Positions 27,959 to 36,740 of a stretch of DNA of 64,000 nt are shown here, piece by piece. The stretch lies in the NCBI GenBank assembly GCA_030373325.1, contig JAUCZB010000013.1:18380-82379 (forward strand), in the 5' to 3' direction. This DNA comes from Cyanobium sp. CZS25K. GTDB lineage: Bacteria > Cyanobacteriota > Cyanobacteriia > PCC-6307 > Cyanobiaceae. Position 1 is the first letter of the stretch, and each line of letters starts with the position of its first letter. A model generated the notes under the pieces. That model was not told the origin of the DNA, did no database searches, and was given only the letters and a program-made list of their open reading frames with translations. Made by a program: the position numbers and the translations under genes.

Positions 27959-28873
27959 TCAGCTGCCGCCCTTCTCCTGCAGCCCCTTGAGGGCCGCCAG
28001 CAGCGAAGCCGGGCTCTGGGGATCCACCATCAGCACCGATCCGCCCCTGGAATCAGCCATCTGCTGGCCCATGGCCATCCAGTCCTTGGCCAGCAGCAGC
28101 CGCAGGCCCTCGGCCGCCGCCGGATGGGCCTCGATCACGGCGGCCAGCTCGCTGGCGGCCTCGGCCCGGGCCTTGGCGAGCAGCAACTGCTGCTTGGCCT
28201 GGGCATCGGCGTCGAGCAGCACCGCCTCCTGCTTGGCCCTGGCATCCAGCACCAGGGCCTCGGCCCGGCCCCGGGCCGCGTTCACCTGGGATTCGCGCTC
28301 ACCTTCGGAGCGCAGAATCGCCGCCCGCTTCTCCCGCTCGGCGGTCATCTGCTGCTCCATCGCCTGCTGCACCCCCTGGGAGGGCTGGATGTCGCGCAGT
28401 TCCACCCGGGTCACCTTGACGCCCCAGGGATCGGTGGCCTGATCCAGTTCCTTGAGCAGGGTTTCGTTCACCTCGCTGCGGGTGGTGAAGGTCTGGTCGA
28501 GGTCGAGCTTGCCCATCTCGGCGCGGATCTGGGTGAGCACCAGATTCACCATCGCCGCCTGCAGGTTGTCAACGCCGTAGTAGGCGCGGGCGTGCTCCAG
28601 CAGCTGCCAGTACACCACCGCATCCACCTCGATCGAGACGTTGTCACGGGTGATGCACTGCTGGGGGGGGATGTCGAGCACCCGCTCCTTCAGCGATTCA
28701 TGGCTCACCACCCGCTCCAGGCCGGGAATCACCAGGGACAGGCCGGGGCGCAGCTGGCGGTCGTACTTGCCGAGCCGCTCCACCAGCATCGAGCGGCTGC
28801 TGCTGGTGACTTTGACGCCGCTGATGCCCAGCCCGGCGAGCACCACCAGCACCGGAATGATGAGCGCTTCCAT
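27959..28873 (-). CDS. SPFH/band 7 (stomatin-like) protein
   Basis: This is a 304-residue member of the stomatin/paraslipin group. A single N-terminal membrane helix (LIIPVLVVLAGLGISGV) is followed by the band 7 domain (VERLGKYDRQLRPGLSLVIPGLERV, then TRDNVSIEVDAVVYWQLL, and the DPWGVKVTRVELRDIQP signature near residue 150) and by an Ala/Glu/Lys-rich coiled coil (about residues 170-245) through which such proteins oligomerise. It probably scaffolds a membrane microdomain and modulates proteolysis or channel activity. An NfeD-like gene starts about 100 bases away in the opposite direction, a classic partnership. Confidence 0.93.
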   Translation of the reverse strand: MEALIIPVLVVLAGLGISGVKVTSSSRSMLVERLGKYDRQLRPGLSLVIPGLERVVSHESLKERVLDIPPQQCITRDNVSIEVDAVVYWQLLEHARAYYGVDNLQAAMVNLVLTQIRAEMGKLDLDQTFTTRSEVNETLLKELDQATDPWGVKVTRVELRDIQPSQGVQQAMEQQMTAEREKRAAILRSEGERESQVNAARGRAEALVLDARAKQEAVLLDADAQAKQQLLLAKARAEAASELAAVIEAHPAAAEGLRLLLAKDWMAMGQQMADSRGGSVLMVDPQSPASLLAALKGLQEKGGS

Positions 28874-28971
28874 CCAGGCTTCTTCACTGCGGCAACGCTA
28901 GGCAGGATGGGGGGAATGGCAAACGATCCGGTTCCCTTCGTTGCCCTTTCACCAGCCCCCGCCCGCTCCCC

Positions 28972-29418
28972 ATGCCCGCACCCCCGATTCTCTGGCTGGC
29001 CCTGGCGGCGGTTCTGCTGGGGCTGGTGCTGGTGGGCGCCGACAGCGATGGATTGCTGTTGATCGGCGGGCTGGCGGCCCTGGTGCTCACCCTCGCCGCG
29101 GCCCTGGTGCCGATCGTGCCACCGCTGCCCCAGGTGCTGCTGTTCGCCGTGCTGGTGGGGGCCGGCTACGCCTGGCTGAGGCGCTGGTCGGCCCGGCGCC
29201 AGGCGCGGGCGATTCCCCCCGGCGCCAGGGCCGAACTGGCGGAGGTGACCACCGGCTTGGAGGCCAACGGCGAGGGCCGGGTGCGGTGGCAGGGGCAGAG
29301 CTGGGCGGCCCTGAATCTCTCCGGGCAGGCCCTGGCCCCGGGCTCCGAGGTGACGGTGATGGGCCGGGAGGGAACGCGCCTGCAGGTGCTGCCGCGGCAG
29401 GTCAGCCTGGCGGAGTGA
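28972..29418 (+). CDS. NfeD-like membrane protein
   Basis: This 148-residue protein has two or three hydrophobic helices in the first 70 residues (ILWLALAAVLLGLVLVGA, LLLIGGLAALVLTLAAALV, then VLLFAVLVGAGYAWL) and a C-terminal soluble domain with GRVRWQGQSWAALN and LAPGSEVTVMGREG, the OB-fold pattern of short NfeD proteins. NfeD proteins act with stomatins, and the stomatin-like gene is the divergent neighbour. No protease domain is present, so this is the short form. Function is inferred from family and context. Confidence 0.8.
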   Translation: MPAPPILWLALAAVLLGLVLVGADSDGLLLIGGLAALVLTLAAALVPIVPPLPQVLLFAVLVGAGYAWLRRWSARRQARAIPPGARAELAEVTTGLEANGEGRVRWQGQSWAALNLSGQALAPGSEVTVMGREGTRLQVLPRQVSLAE

Positions 29419-29424
29419 GCGGGG

Positions 29425-29910
29425 TCAGTCGAAGAACATCAGGCTCACCACCTTGCCCATGTCCTCGGCGGTGCGGCAGCTGGAGAGCAGGGTTTCGCTG
29501 TCGTGGAAGGCGTAGCAGATCAGCTGGTCGCAGCGGTTGATGATCTCCTGGTTGCAGAGGCTGCTGGCCATCGGCAGGGGCAGCTCATCGTTCTCCGGTT
29601 TCTCCACCAGATGCAGCACCCGCTCCAGCTGGCTGCGGGATTCCCCGGGCTGACGCTCCAGGCTCTGGGGCAGCAGCACGGTGAGCCGGGCCGGATCCAC
29701 CTCCAGGACGCTGCGGATCACGGCCGCGTTGACGCCCTGGGCACCGGAGGTGATCAGGTTGTGGCCCTCCTGGGCCAGGGAGCGGGCCACGAGCTCCACC
29801 AGATGGATCGACACCACCGGGACGTGGCGGCTGCCGAGGAAGGCGATCCTGCGTTTGCCCCGGTCCTGGAGCATGGCCAGCTCCTGGGCGAGTGTGTCGA
29901 TCCGGTCCAT
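29425..29910 (-). CDS. DprA/LOG-like Rossmann-fold protein
   Basis: This 161-residue protein carries a Rossmann-type core: RRIAFLGSRHVPVVSI, then HNLITSGAQGVNAAVIRSVLE, LTVLLPQSLERQPGESR, and a late NRCDQLICYAFHDSE. The pattern of GSR followed by TSGAQGVN resembles the DprA/SMF and LOG nucleotide-binding folds, and cyanobacterial members are often labelled DNA recombination-mediator protein A. It is much shorter than true DprA and lacks its extra domains, so a role in DNA uptake is unproven. The ATG giving MDRIDTLAQ is preferred over an upstream start. Confidence 0.7.
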   Translation of the reverse strand: MDRIDTLAQELAMLQDRGKRRIAFLGSRHVPVVSIHLVELVARSLAQEGHNLITSGAQGVNAAVIRSVLEVDPARLTVLLPQSLERQPGESRSQLERVLHLVEKPENDELPLPMASSLCNQEIINRCDQLICYAFHDSETLLSSCRTAEDMGKVVSLMFFD

Positions 29911-29976
29911 GGCCGGAAGATCTAAGGACCGGGTCACCCGTTAACGACAACCAACGGACAGAAACTAGCAGCGGCT

Positions 29977-31083
29977 TCAGGCATGGACCGCCAGACACAG
30001 CCGGCGGAACAGCCGTTCGAAGTGGCAGTTCTCCTCCACCAGGCGGATCGCATAGGTGGCTTTCACCGCTTCATGCAGCCGCACATGGCCGATGGCGGCG
30101 TCGATCACCTCCACGGTGGTGAGGGTGTCGTGATCAACCTTGAGCACGGGCACCTCCAGTTCCTCGGCCCGGCTGATCAGCTGGGGCAGCGGTTCCCCGG
30201 CCCCGGTGAGGATCAGGCACTGGGTGGAGGCCTCCAGGGCCGCCAGCTGGATGTCGGTGCGGTCGGCGCCCGTCACCACCGCCATGTTGCGGCGGCGGCG
30301 GAAGAACTCCATCGCCGAATTGACGTTCATGGCGCCGATCGACAGCGTCTCCACCAAAAGGTCGAGGCCGTCGTGGCAGCAGAGCACGGTGGCTTCGAGG
30401 CGGCGGACCAGCTCCTCCACCGTGACGCTGCGCAGCAGGGGGCTGCGGGGCATCACGCCCAGCACCGGGATGCCGAGACGCTCCAGGGCGGGCTGCACCG
30501 CCTCGCGCACGTCGGGGATCTTTTCGGGGGGCACGGTGTTGAGCACGACGCCGGCCAGCAGATCCCCCAGCTGCCGCCGGGCTTCCAGCAGAGGATCGAC
30601 GCTGCGGCTGTCGCTCCAGGGATGGACCAGCAGGACCGGCGCCTGCAGGGCGTGGGCCAGCTGCACCAGCCCCAGGCCGTAGAGCTGCCCTTCGCTGAGG
30701 CTGCCGGCGGCCTCGAGCAGCACCAGCCGGTCGGCGTCGTCCTGGATGCGCCGCTGCAGGAGGGTCAGCCCCTCCCCGGGGTCCAGATCCCCCGCCAGCA
30801 GCCGCTCCCGTGCCGCCGCCGGCTCGAACACATGCAGCGAAGGGATCAGCTGCTCCTGGGCCAGCCCGAGGGTGGTGCCGATGAAGCGGACATCGGGATC
30901 CAGCAGGGGGTTGCCCGGCACCGCATCGGGGAAGCCATCGAGCGGGTCGTCCATGCAGGTGACCAGCGGCTTACCGAAGGCGAGGGGCACGCCCTGGCGG
31001 GCCAGCTGGCGGCCGAGACCGAGCACCACCGCCGACTTGCCGCTGAAGGGTTCGCAGGAGCCGATCAGCAGGGGGATGGACAT
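29977..31083 (-). CDS. Phosphotransacetylase family protein (BioD-like ATPase plus DRTGG domain)
   Basis: This is a 368-residue protein. The N-terminal ~200 residues are a BioD/CobQ-like P-loop fold (LIGSCEPFSGKSAVVLGLG, with GKS at residues 15-17, and LVLLEAAGSLSEGQLYGL). The region after about residue 205 (LGIPVLGVMPRSPLLRSVTVEELVRRLEATVL) is the DRTGG domain found in the N-terminal part of long Pta enzymes. The catalytic PTA_PTB domain itself is missing, so it cannot be an acetyl transferase alone and is more likely regulatory. The cyanobacterial family is common and uncharacterised. The start follows a short divergent region shared with an SDR gene. Confidence 0.8.
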   Translation of the reverse strand: MSIPLLIGSCEPFSGKSAVVLGLGRQLARQGVPLAFGKPLVTCMDDPLDGFPDAVPGNPLLDPDVRFIGTTLGLAQEQLIPSLHVFEPAAARERLLAGDLDPGEGLTLLQRRIQDDADRLVLLEAAGSLSEGQLYGLGLVQLAHALQAPVLLVHPWSDSRSVDPLLEARRQLGDLLAGVVLNTVPPEKIPDVREAVQPALERLGIPVLGVMPRSPLLRSVTVEELVRRLEATVLCCHDGLDLLVETLSIGAMNVNSAMEFFRRRRNMAVVTGADRTDIQLAALEASTQCLILTGAGEPLPQLISRAEELEVPVLKVDHDTLTTVEVIDAAIGHVRLHEAVKATYAIRLVEENCHFERLFRRLCLAVHA

Positions 31084-31146
31084 GGTTCGACCTCGCCGGG
31101 TCCTGCAGGTGCCGGGCAATCTAGGCAGCACGTCCACCGCAGGCCC

Positions 31147-31878
31147 ATGACGGACCCGTCGAGCCCATCCCTCACCGTGGCCATCACCGGGGCCAGCGGC
31201 GCCCTGGGCCAGGCCCTGCTGCGGCGCTGGCACCGGCGCGGGGCACAGCTGATCGCCCTCACCCACGGCCGGGCGCCCCTGGAACTCAGCGGCCCGGACG
31301 GACAGCCGATCCCCCTGCGCCAGGTGCCCTGGCAGGTGGGGGAGGAGGCGGCGCTGGAGCCCCTGCTGGAGCAGGTGGACGTGCTGGTGCTCAACCACGG
31401 CATCAATGTGCACGGCGACGGCAGCGCCGAGGCCACGGACGCCTCCCTGCAGGTGAACGCCCTGAGCGTCTGGCGGCTGCTGGAGCTGTTCGCGCTGGTG
31501 GCCCAGCGACGCCAGGGGGCACGGGGCGAAGGGCGGCGGCGGCCGGAGGTGTGGGTGAACACCTCGGAAGCGGAGATCCAGCCGGCCCTGAGCCCGCTCT
31601 ACGAGATCAGCAAGCGGCTGCTGGGCCAGCTGCTCAGCCTGCGGGCCCCGGAGCTTGCACAGGCGTTGCGGCTGCGACGGCTGGTGCTGGGACCGTTCCG
31701 CTCGGCCCTCAATCCCATCGGCGTGATGGGGGCCGACTGGGTCGCCGGCGAGATCCTGCGGCAGGCCGACTGGAACTGCAGCCTGATCATCGTCACCCCC
31801 AACCCGCTCACCTACGTGCTGATGCCCCTGACCACCATGGGCCGCTGGGCCTACTTCGGCCTGCTGCGGCGCCCCTGA
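31147..31878 (+). CDS. SDR-like NAD(P)-binding protein
   Basis: This is a 243-residue Rossmann protein with VAITGASGALGQALLRRW at the start, LVLNHGINVHGDG near residue 83 (in place of NNAG) and YEISKRLLGQLL near residue 152, the YxxxK pair. The C-terminal ~40 residues are hydrophobic (TYVLMPLTTMGRWAYFGLL), suggesting membrane contact. In other cyanobacteria a similar domain is fused to a sterol-desaturase-like domain; here only the dehydrogenase part is present. Substrate is unknown. It is divergent from the phosphotransacetylase-like gene. Confidence 0.75.
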   Translation: MTDPSSPSLTVAITGASGALGQALLRRWHRRGAQLIALTHGRAPLELSGPDGQPIPLRQVPWQVGEEAALEPLLEQVDVLVLNHGINVHGDGSAEATDASLQVNALSVWRLLELFALVAQRRQGARGEGRRRPEVWVNTSEAEIQPALSPLYEISKRLLGQLLSLRAPELAQALRLRRLVLGPFRSALNPIGVMGADWVAGEILRQADWNCSLIIVTPNPLTYVLMPLTTMGRWAYFGLLRRP

Positions 31879-31902
31879 AGCCCGGGCCGGGGCCGGGTGG
31901 GC

Positions 31903-32763
31903 CTAGAAGTCGCGGTCGGTGAGGATGTCGCAGCCGTCGGAGGTGACGACGATCGTGTGCTCCCACTGGGCCGAGAGGCTGCCGTCCACCGTCACCACGG
32001 TCCAGCGGTCCTTGAGGGTGCGGCAGGCCTTGCTGCCGGCGTTGAGGATCGGCTCCACCGCCAGGGTCATACCGGCGCGCAGCTGCATGTTGGGCAGATC
32101 CCTGGTGCGGTAGTTGAACACCGAGGGCTCCTCGTGCAGGTTGCGGCCCACGCCATGGCCCGTGTAGTCCTCAACGATGGCGTAGCCGTGGGCTTCGACG
32201 TGGTCCTGCACGGCACCGGCCAGCTCCAGCAGGGTGCTGCCGGCCTTCACCGTGGCCAGGCCCTGCATCAGCGATTCCTGGGCCACCCGGCTGAGGCGCC
32301 GGGCCTCCTCGGGCACGCCCTCGCCCACACAGAGGGTGACGCAGCTGTCGCCATGGAACCCCTCAAAATAGGCACCGGTGTCGATCTTGACCAGATCACC
32401 GGCCTTGATCACCCGCTTGGCGCTGGGGATCCCATGCACGACCTCGTTGTTGATGCTGGCGCAGATGCTGGCGGGAAAGCCGTGGTAGCCCTTGAAACTG
32501 GGGGTGGCGCCCATGGCGCGGATGCGGGACTCGGCATGGCGATCCAGATCGCCGGTCGTCATGCCCGGCGCGGCCATGTCGATGATTTCGCGCAGCACCG
32601 TGGCCACGATGCGGCTGGCCTGTCGCATGATCCCGATCTCGCGAGCCGATTTCACCTCCACGCCGCGGCGGCCCTTCTGAATGCGGGGGCCGGCCTGGGT
32701 GAGTGGGGTGCCACCGCCCTTGACGCCGTTGGTGCTGGCCAGCAGATCGGCGAACAGGTTCAT
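31903..32763 (-). CDS. map: Type I methionine aminopeptidase
   Basis: This 286-residue enzyme removes the N-terminal methionine of new proteins. Metal ligands of the pita-bread fold are in [17 protein letters not shown] (two Asp), [15 protein letters not shown] (His), LAVEPIL (Glu) and [10 protein letters not shown] (Glu). An N-terminal extension of about 40 residues precedes the catalytic core, longer than in E. coli Map (264 residues) but usual for cyanobacterial copies. It is convergent with the SDR gene and divergent from a short PepSY-like gene. Confidence 0.95.
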   Translation of the reverse strand: MNLFADLLASTNGVKGGGTPLTQAGPRIQKGRRGVEVKSAREIGIMRQASRIVATVLREIIDMAAPGMTTGDLDRHAESRIRAMGATPSFKGYHGFPASICASINNEVVHGIPSAKRVIKAGDLVKIDTGAYFEGFHGDSCVTLCVGEGVPEEARRLSRVAQESLMQGLATVKAGSTLLELAGAVQDHVEAHGYAIVEDYTGHGVGRNLHEEPSVFNYRTRDLPNMQLRAGMTLAVEPILNAGSKACRTLKDRWTVVTVDGSLSAQWEHTIVVTSDGCDILTDRDF

Positions 32764-32826
32764 GCGGTGGGATTCGGGGCGGATGATTCAAGTTATCAAT
32801 GGCGTCCCTCCCGCCGTCGGTTCAGC

Positions 32827-33174
32827 GTGTCCAGCCCCACCCCCGTCGCCTCCCCGTCCTGGGGTGCCCGCCTGCGCCAGGCCCATGCCTGGCTGGCCCC
32901 GGTGGTGCTCGCCCCGCTGCTGCTTTCGGCCCTCACCGGTGTGGGTTACCGGCTGCTGCGCGACTGGGGCGGGCTGAGCCGGGACCAGACCCATCCCCTG
33001 ATGGTGCTGCATGAGGGGGAATGGCTCCATGCCTGGGTGGGCCCGCTGGGCGAGACGCTCTACGTGCTGCTCAACGGCCTGGGACTGCTGTGGATGCTGG
33101 CCACCGGCGGCTACATGGCCTGGGAGCGGCTGCGGCGGAGCTGGCGGCGGCGCGGGGGGAAGGGGGTCACCTGA
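32827..33174 (+). CDS. PepSY-like small membrane protein
   Basis: This 115-residue protein has a GTG start and two hydrophobic helices. The first, in HAWLAPVVLAPLLLSALTGVGYRLL, matches the opening helix of PepSY-associated membrane proteins (the pattern H-W-hydrophobic-TG). A short soluble loop with HEGEWLHAWVGPLGETLY precedes the second helix (LYVLLNGLGLLWMLATGGYMAW), and the tail is basic. It may be a truncated PepSY transmembrane protein involved in iron or peptidase regulation; the function is uncertain. It lies between map and rplS. Confidence 0.65.
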   Translation: MSSPTPVASPSWGARLRQAHAWLAPVVLAPLLLSALTGVGYRLLRDWGGLSRDQTHPLMVLHEGEWLHAWVGPLGETLYVLLNGLGLLWMLATGGYMAWERLRRSWRRRGGKGVT

Positions 33175-33216
33175 GGCGGTAGGGTGTTGGTTTGGCCAGG
33201 CGCTCCGAGAAAAGGG

Positions 33217-33705
33217 ATGGCAACCGAGATCGATCCGTCCATGGAAGTGGACACGCAAACCCCAGACGTGGAGGCCCAGCAGGTGGAAACGGAAACCGTG
33301 GCTGAAGCCGTGACGACCCCCTCCAACGTGAAGGTCACCACCGGCAAGCTGAGCGCCCGGGCCCTGATCGAGGAGTTCGAGGCGGGTCAGCTGAAGAGCG
33401 ACCTCCCCGAAATTTATGTGGGCGACACCGTGAAGGTGGGTGTGCGCATCCGGGAAGGCAACAAGGAGCGGGTGCAGCCCTACGAGGGCGTGGTGATCGC
33501 CAAGCGCCACGGCGGCCTCAACCAGACCATCACCGTCCGTCGCATCTTCCAGGGCATCGGCGTGGAGCGGGTGTTCATGCTGCACAGCCCCCAGGTCGCT
33601 TCCGTGAAGGTGGAGCGGCGCGGTAAGGTGCGTCGGGCGAAGCTCTTCTATCTGCGTGACCGGGTGGGTAAAGCCACCCGCGTAAAGCAGCGCTTCGATC
33701 GCTGA
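33217..33705 (+). CDS. rplS: 50S ribosomal protein L19
   Basis: This 162-residue protein is L19, which sits at the 30S/50S interface. Its body is unmistakable: [47 protein letters not shown] followed by [22 protein letters not shown]. It has an acidic N-terminal extension of about 45 residues, compared with ~115 residues for E. coli L19. The ATG is preceded by AAAGGG. It is followed by tRNA-Trp, PSHCP and tRNA-Asp, the order reported for picocyanobacteria. Confidence 0.96.
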   Translation: MATEIDPSMEVDTQTPDVEAQQVETETVAEAVTTPSNVKVTTGKLSARALIEEFEAGQLKSDLPEIYVGDTVKVGVRIREGNKERVQPYEGVVIAKRHGGLNQTITVRRIFQGIGVERVFMLHSPQVASVKVERRGKVRRAKLFYLRDRVGKATRVKQRFDR

Positions 33706-33770
33706 AGCCTGGTTTCACGGGATTTTTTCTCCCGCGATTCCCTTTCACGCTTTCCAGGGACCATCGCCTT

Positions 33771-33843
33771 GCGCCGTTAGTTCAGCTGGTAGAACGCAGG
33801 TCTCCAAAACCTGATGTCGGGGGTTCAAGTCCTCCACGGCGCG
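33771..33843 (+). tRNA. tRNA-Trp (CCA anticodon)
   Basis: A 73-base cloverleaf: acceptor GCGCCGT pairs with ACGGCGC, the anticodon loop is CTCCAAA (anticodon CCA), the T arm has GGTTCAAGTCC and the discriminator base is G. The 3' CCA is not encoded. It lies between rplS and the PSHCP gene. Confidence 0.95.
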
Positions 33844-33879
33844 TTCGATGGTCCCATTTGCAGTTTCGTGGTTCCGAAC

Positions 33880-34068
33880 ATGGAGTTGGATCTACAACCC
33901 GGTGATGTGGTCAAGGTGCTCGAATCCGCGGCACTGGGCTGGGTCCGGGCCCGGGTCATCCGGGTCAAATCCGGAGGTCGGGTCGTGGTCCAGAGCGACC
34001 AGGGGCGGGAGTTCACCGCCCGGGGCAATCAGGTGCGCCTGATCGAACCCGCCGGCTTCCGCCCCTGA
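33880..34068 (+). CDS. Hyperconserved picocyanobacterial Tudor-domain protein (PSHCP)
   Basis: This 62-residue protein starts MELDLQPGDVVKVLESAALG and ends with RLIEPAGFRP, and reads as the hyperconserved protein of Prochlorococcus and marine Synechococcus. That family is reported to fold as a Tudor domain and bind RNA, with links to tRNA and translation. Its location between tRNA-Trp and tRNA-Asp, just after rplS, fits. The first ATG is chosen because it gives the conserved length; an in-frame extension would run back into tRNA-Trp. Its near invariance makes it a marker of this cyanobacterial clade. Confidence 0.88.
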   Translation: MELDLQPGDVVKVLESAALGWVRARVIRVKSGGRVVVQSDQGREFTARGNQVRLIEPAGFRP

Positions 34069-34114
34069 AGCCCAGGGCTTTCTGGCCCTCCCGCATGGCC
34101 GCCAAGAGCCATCG

Positions 34115-34140
34115 GCCCCGTGCCCTGCACGGGGCTTTTT
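34115..34140 (+). terminator. Intrinsic terminator after PSHCP
   Basis: An 8-bp perfect stem GCCCCGTG/CACGGGGC with a 5-base loop is followed directly by five T. It probably ends the rplS-tRNA-Trp-PSHCP transcript. Confidence 0.85.
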
Positions 34141-34185
34141 GTGTGGCCGATCGTCGCCCTGACCCTGCGCCAGCCGGCGTTGAGG

Positions 34186-34212
34186 GTGGCGTTGACGGAG
34201 TGGCGTTGACGG
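34186..34212. repeat. Short tandem repeat before tRNA-Asp
   Basis: A 14-bp unit GTGGCGTTGACGGA is repeated nearly twice without gap in the space between the terminator and tRNA-Asp. Confidence 0.5.
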
Positions 34213-34320
34213 TGGGACGGGTGACGATGGATACTTCCTTGGTCGGCGTCCGCGCCGTCGCGATCGCCCATCGGCGCCGGATCCACCCCTCGGGGCGATT
34301 CGAGCCTCGAATGTCGGTCT

Positions 34321-34394
34321 GGGACTGTAGTTCAATCGGTTAGAGCACCGCCCTGTCACGGCGGAAGTTGCGGGTTCGAGCCCCGTCAGTCCCG
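34321..34394 (+). tRNA. tRNA-Asp (GTC anticodon)
   Basis: A 74-base cloverleaf: acceptor GGGACTG pairs with CAGTCCC, the anticodon stem-loop is CCGCCCTGTCACGGCGG (anticodon GTC), the T arm has GGTTCGAGCC and the discriminator is G. CCA is not encoded. gltX starts 24 bases later. Confidence 0.95.
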
Positions 34395-34418
34395 TTCTCA
34401 CCACCAGGAGCCGATTCC

Positions 34419-35861
34419 GTGCCCGCAGCGGTTCCCGTACGCGTTCGGCTGGCCCCCAGCCCCACCGGCACCCTCCACATCGGCACCGCCCGCACGGCAG
34501 TGTTCAACTGGCTGTTCGCCCGCCACCTCGGTGGTGCCTTCCTGCTCCGCATCGAGGACACCGACCGGGAGCGCTCCAAGCCGGAATTCACCGAGAACAT
34601 CCTCGATGGCCTGCGCTGGCTGGGCCTGAGCTGGGACGAGGAGCCGGTGGTGCAGAGCCGGCGCATCGAGGCCCACCGGGCCGCAATCGCCCAGCTGCTG
34701 GAGAGCGGCCATGCCTACCGCTGCTACGCCAGCGACGCCGAGCTGGCGGCGATGCGGGAGCGGCAGCAGGCCGAAGGCCGGGCCCCCCGCTACGACAACC
34801 TGCACCGGGACCTCAGCCCGGCCCAGGAGCAGGCCTACATCGCTGAGGGGCGCGAAGCGGTGATCCGCTTCCGCATCGACGACGGCGCCACGATCACCTG
34901 GAACGACCTGGTGCGCGGCGAGATGCGCTGGGCGGGCAGCGACCTGGGCGGCGACATGGTGATCGCCCGCCGGGCGGCCGCCGATGCCATCGGTGACCCC
35001 CTCTACAACCTGGTGGTGGTGGTGGACGACGCCGCCATGGCCATCAGCCACGTGATCCGGGGCGAGGACCACATCGCCAACACCGGCAAGCAACTGCTGC
35101 TCTACGCGGCCCTGGGGCTGACCCCGCCCCTCTTCGCCCACACCCCGTTGATCCTCAACCAGGAGGGCCGCAAGCTCTCCAAGCGCGACGGCGTCACCTC
35201 CGTGGGCGATTTCCGCGCCATGGGCTACACCGCCGAGGCCCTGGTCAACTACATGACCCTGCTGGGCTGGTCGCCGCCGGAGGGCCTCGGCGAGCGCTTC
35301 AGCCTTGAGCAGGCGGCGGCGGTGTTCTCGTTTGACCGGGTCAACCGCGCTGGGGCACGCTTCGACTGGGACAAGCTCAACTGGCTCAACGCCCAGGTGC
35401 TGCATGGGCTGGCGGCCGGCGAGCTGCGCCAGCGGCTGCTGCCCCTCTGGCAGGCCCGGGGCTGGGGTGAAGGGGCTGGAGCCGACGTCGCCTGGCAGGA
35501 GGATCTCTGCACCCTGCTGGGGCCCTCCCTGAGCCTGCTGGCGGACGGGGTCGACCAGGCCGCCCCCTTCTTCACGGCCCCGGAGCCGGATGAGGCGGCC
35601 CTGGCCCTACGGGCCGACGCGGGCAGCCGCGGCGCCCTGAGCGCCCTGCTGGAACGGCTGCCGGAGGGCCCGCTGGACGCCGAGACCGCCCAGGGGCTGC
35701 TGGCGGAGGCCGCCACCGCCGCCGGCGTCAAGAAAGGGGTGCTGATGAAGGGGCTGCGGGCCGCCCTGCTGGGCAGCCTCAAGGGGCCCGACCTGCTCAC
35801 CACCTGGCTGCTGTTGCATCGGCTGGGCAGTGACCGGGAGCGAATCGCCGCCGCCCTCTGA
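34419..35861 (+). CDS. gltX: Glutamate--tRNA ligase
   Basis: This 480-residue class I aminoacyl-tRNA synthetase charges tRNA-Glu; in cyanobacteria it also charges tRNA-Gln and feeds tetrapyrrole synthesis. It has the nucleotide motif [15 protein letters not shown] (HIGH variant) at the N-terminus and KLSKRDG near residue 252, and the editing-free length is normal. The GTG start is used because a GGAG lies 8 bases upstream and the frame before it would run through tRNA-Asp. The C-terminal anticodon-binding part is Ala/Leu-rich. Neighbours are tRNA-Asp and a small conserved gene. Confidence 0.95.
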   Translation: MPAAVPVRVRLAPSPTGTLHIGTARTAVFNWLFARHLGGAFLLRIEDTDRERSKPEFTENILDGLRWLGLSWDEEPVVQSRRIEAHRAAIAQLLESGHAYRCYASDAELAAMRERQQAEGRAPRYDNLHRDLSPAQEQAYIAEGREAVIRFRIDDGATITWNDLVRGEMRWAGSDLGGDMVIARRAAADAIGDPLYNLVVVVDDAAMAISHVIRGEDHIANTGKQLLLYAALGLTPPLFAHTPLILNQEGRKLSKRDGVTSVGDFRAMGYTAEALVNYMTLLGWSPPEGLGERFSLEQAAAVFSFDRVNRAGARFDWDKLNWLNAQVLHGLAAGELRQRLLPLWQARGWGEGAGADVAWQEDLCTLLGPSLSLLADGVDQAAPFFTAPEPDEAALALRADAGSRGALSALLERLPEGPLDAETAQGLLAEAATAAGVKKGVLMKGLRAALLGSLKGPDLLTTWLLLHRLGSDRERIAAAL

Positions 35862-35881
35862 CGAGCGGCCTGGCGGGGGCT

Positions 35882-36124
35882 TCAGTCGTCGAGGGCGCCG
35901 TAGATCGGCTCCACCCGGATCGCCTGGACGCTGCCGGCCCGCAGCACCAGGAATTCGCTGGTCAGATCGCTGATCGGCACGTTCACAAAGGCGTCGAGGG
36001 CCGCCCCGTTCAGCACCCCGCCGTACCAGCTCTGGAAGTCCTCGAGGGTGTTGAAGTGCACCTCCTGGTGGTGACCGCCCGTCAGGAACAGGTGGATGGC
36101 ATAGCGGCGGGGGGTGCGGGCCAT
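35882..36124 (-). CDS. Conserved small cyanobacterial protein, function unknown
   Basis: This 80-residue protein reads RRYAIHLFLTGGHHQEVHFNTLEDFQSWYGGVLN, then a FVNVPISD motif and a final IRVEPIYG. The alternation of strands and a single helix suggests a small alpha/beta fold. No membrane helix or signal peptide is seen. Its 5' end overlaps the DUF1643 gene by 43 bases, which are read in another frame. I do not recognise a named family. Confidence 0.7.
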   Translation of the reverse strand: MARTPRRYAIHLFLTGGHHQEVHFNTLEDFQSWYGGVLNGAALDAFVNVPISDLTSEFLVLRAGSVQAIRVEPIYGALDD

Positions 36125-36678
36125 GGAGCAGCGACTGCGGCTGAACGTCCACAGGATGGCCCATACGGCTGCAACCGGCTTGCGGCGGGCCGGTAGAGGG
36201 GATGGAGCGGGGCACCAGAGGCGGTGAGGCCCAGGCAGACCAGGTGGGGCCGATGGGGGAGCAGCAGCTCCAGCACCCGTCTGTCCTGGCCCAGCCGGCG
36301 GCCGCCGTTGCCCCAGCCCAGCCAGATCAGCTCGGGCGGTGCTGCGGCGGCCGTCTGCCGGGCCCGCCGATCGCTGGCCCGCAGGCGCCGCCGGATCCAG
36401 GCAGGGTTGGCGGCGCCCACCGGATCGGCGGCCCGCAGCAGGGCCCCCGGGCTGGGGCTGATCCGTGCGAAGAGGTTGAGCACCTCCAGCCCGCCGTACC
36501 CCCAGCCGGCGGCGAAGGCCATCAGCCGCCGCAGGGTGGGGTCGTCGTGGCGGTGGTCGGCGCGGGAGGGGTTGAGACCGACGAACAGCAGGCGGCTGCC
36601 GCCCGGCTGCCACACCCGCTCCAGCCACCAGCGGTACTGGCGGCAACGGCTGAAGGCGGCCCGGCCGGTGGTGATCAC
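36082..36678 (-). CDS. DUF1643 domain-containing protein
   Basis: This 198-residue protein begins with RYRWWLERVWQ-like text and the DUF1643 signature LLFVGLNPSRADHRHDDPTLRRLMAFAAGWGYGGLEVLNLF, where NPS and ADxxxDDPT are typical. It continues with IWLGWGNGG and LVCLGLTASGAPLHPLYRP. The final ~35 residues are low-complexity and overlap the downstream gene. The family's biochemical activity is not known. It is divergent from polA with a 62-base gap. Confidence 0.8.
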   Translation of the reverse strand: MITTGRAAFSRCRQYRWWLERVWQPGGSRLLFVGLNPSRADHRHDDPTLRRLMAFAAGWGYGGLEVLNLFARISPSPGALLRAADPVGAANPAWIRRRLRASDRRARQTAAAAPPELIWLGWGNGGRRLGQDRRVLELLLPHRPHLVCLGLTASGAPLHPLYRPAASRLQPYGPSCGRSAAVAAPWPAPPAAMPSTCS

Positions 36679-36740
36679 GGCGCCGTCAGGCCTCCGGATG
36701 GCAGGCTGTGGCGATCGGCGGGCAAATCCCAGGGACGGCC

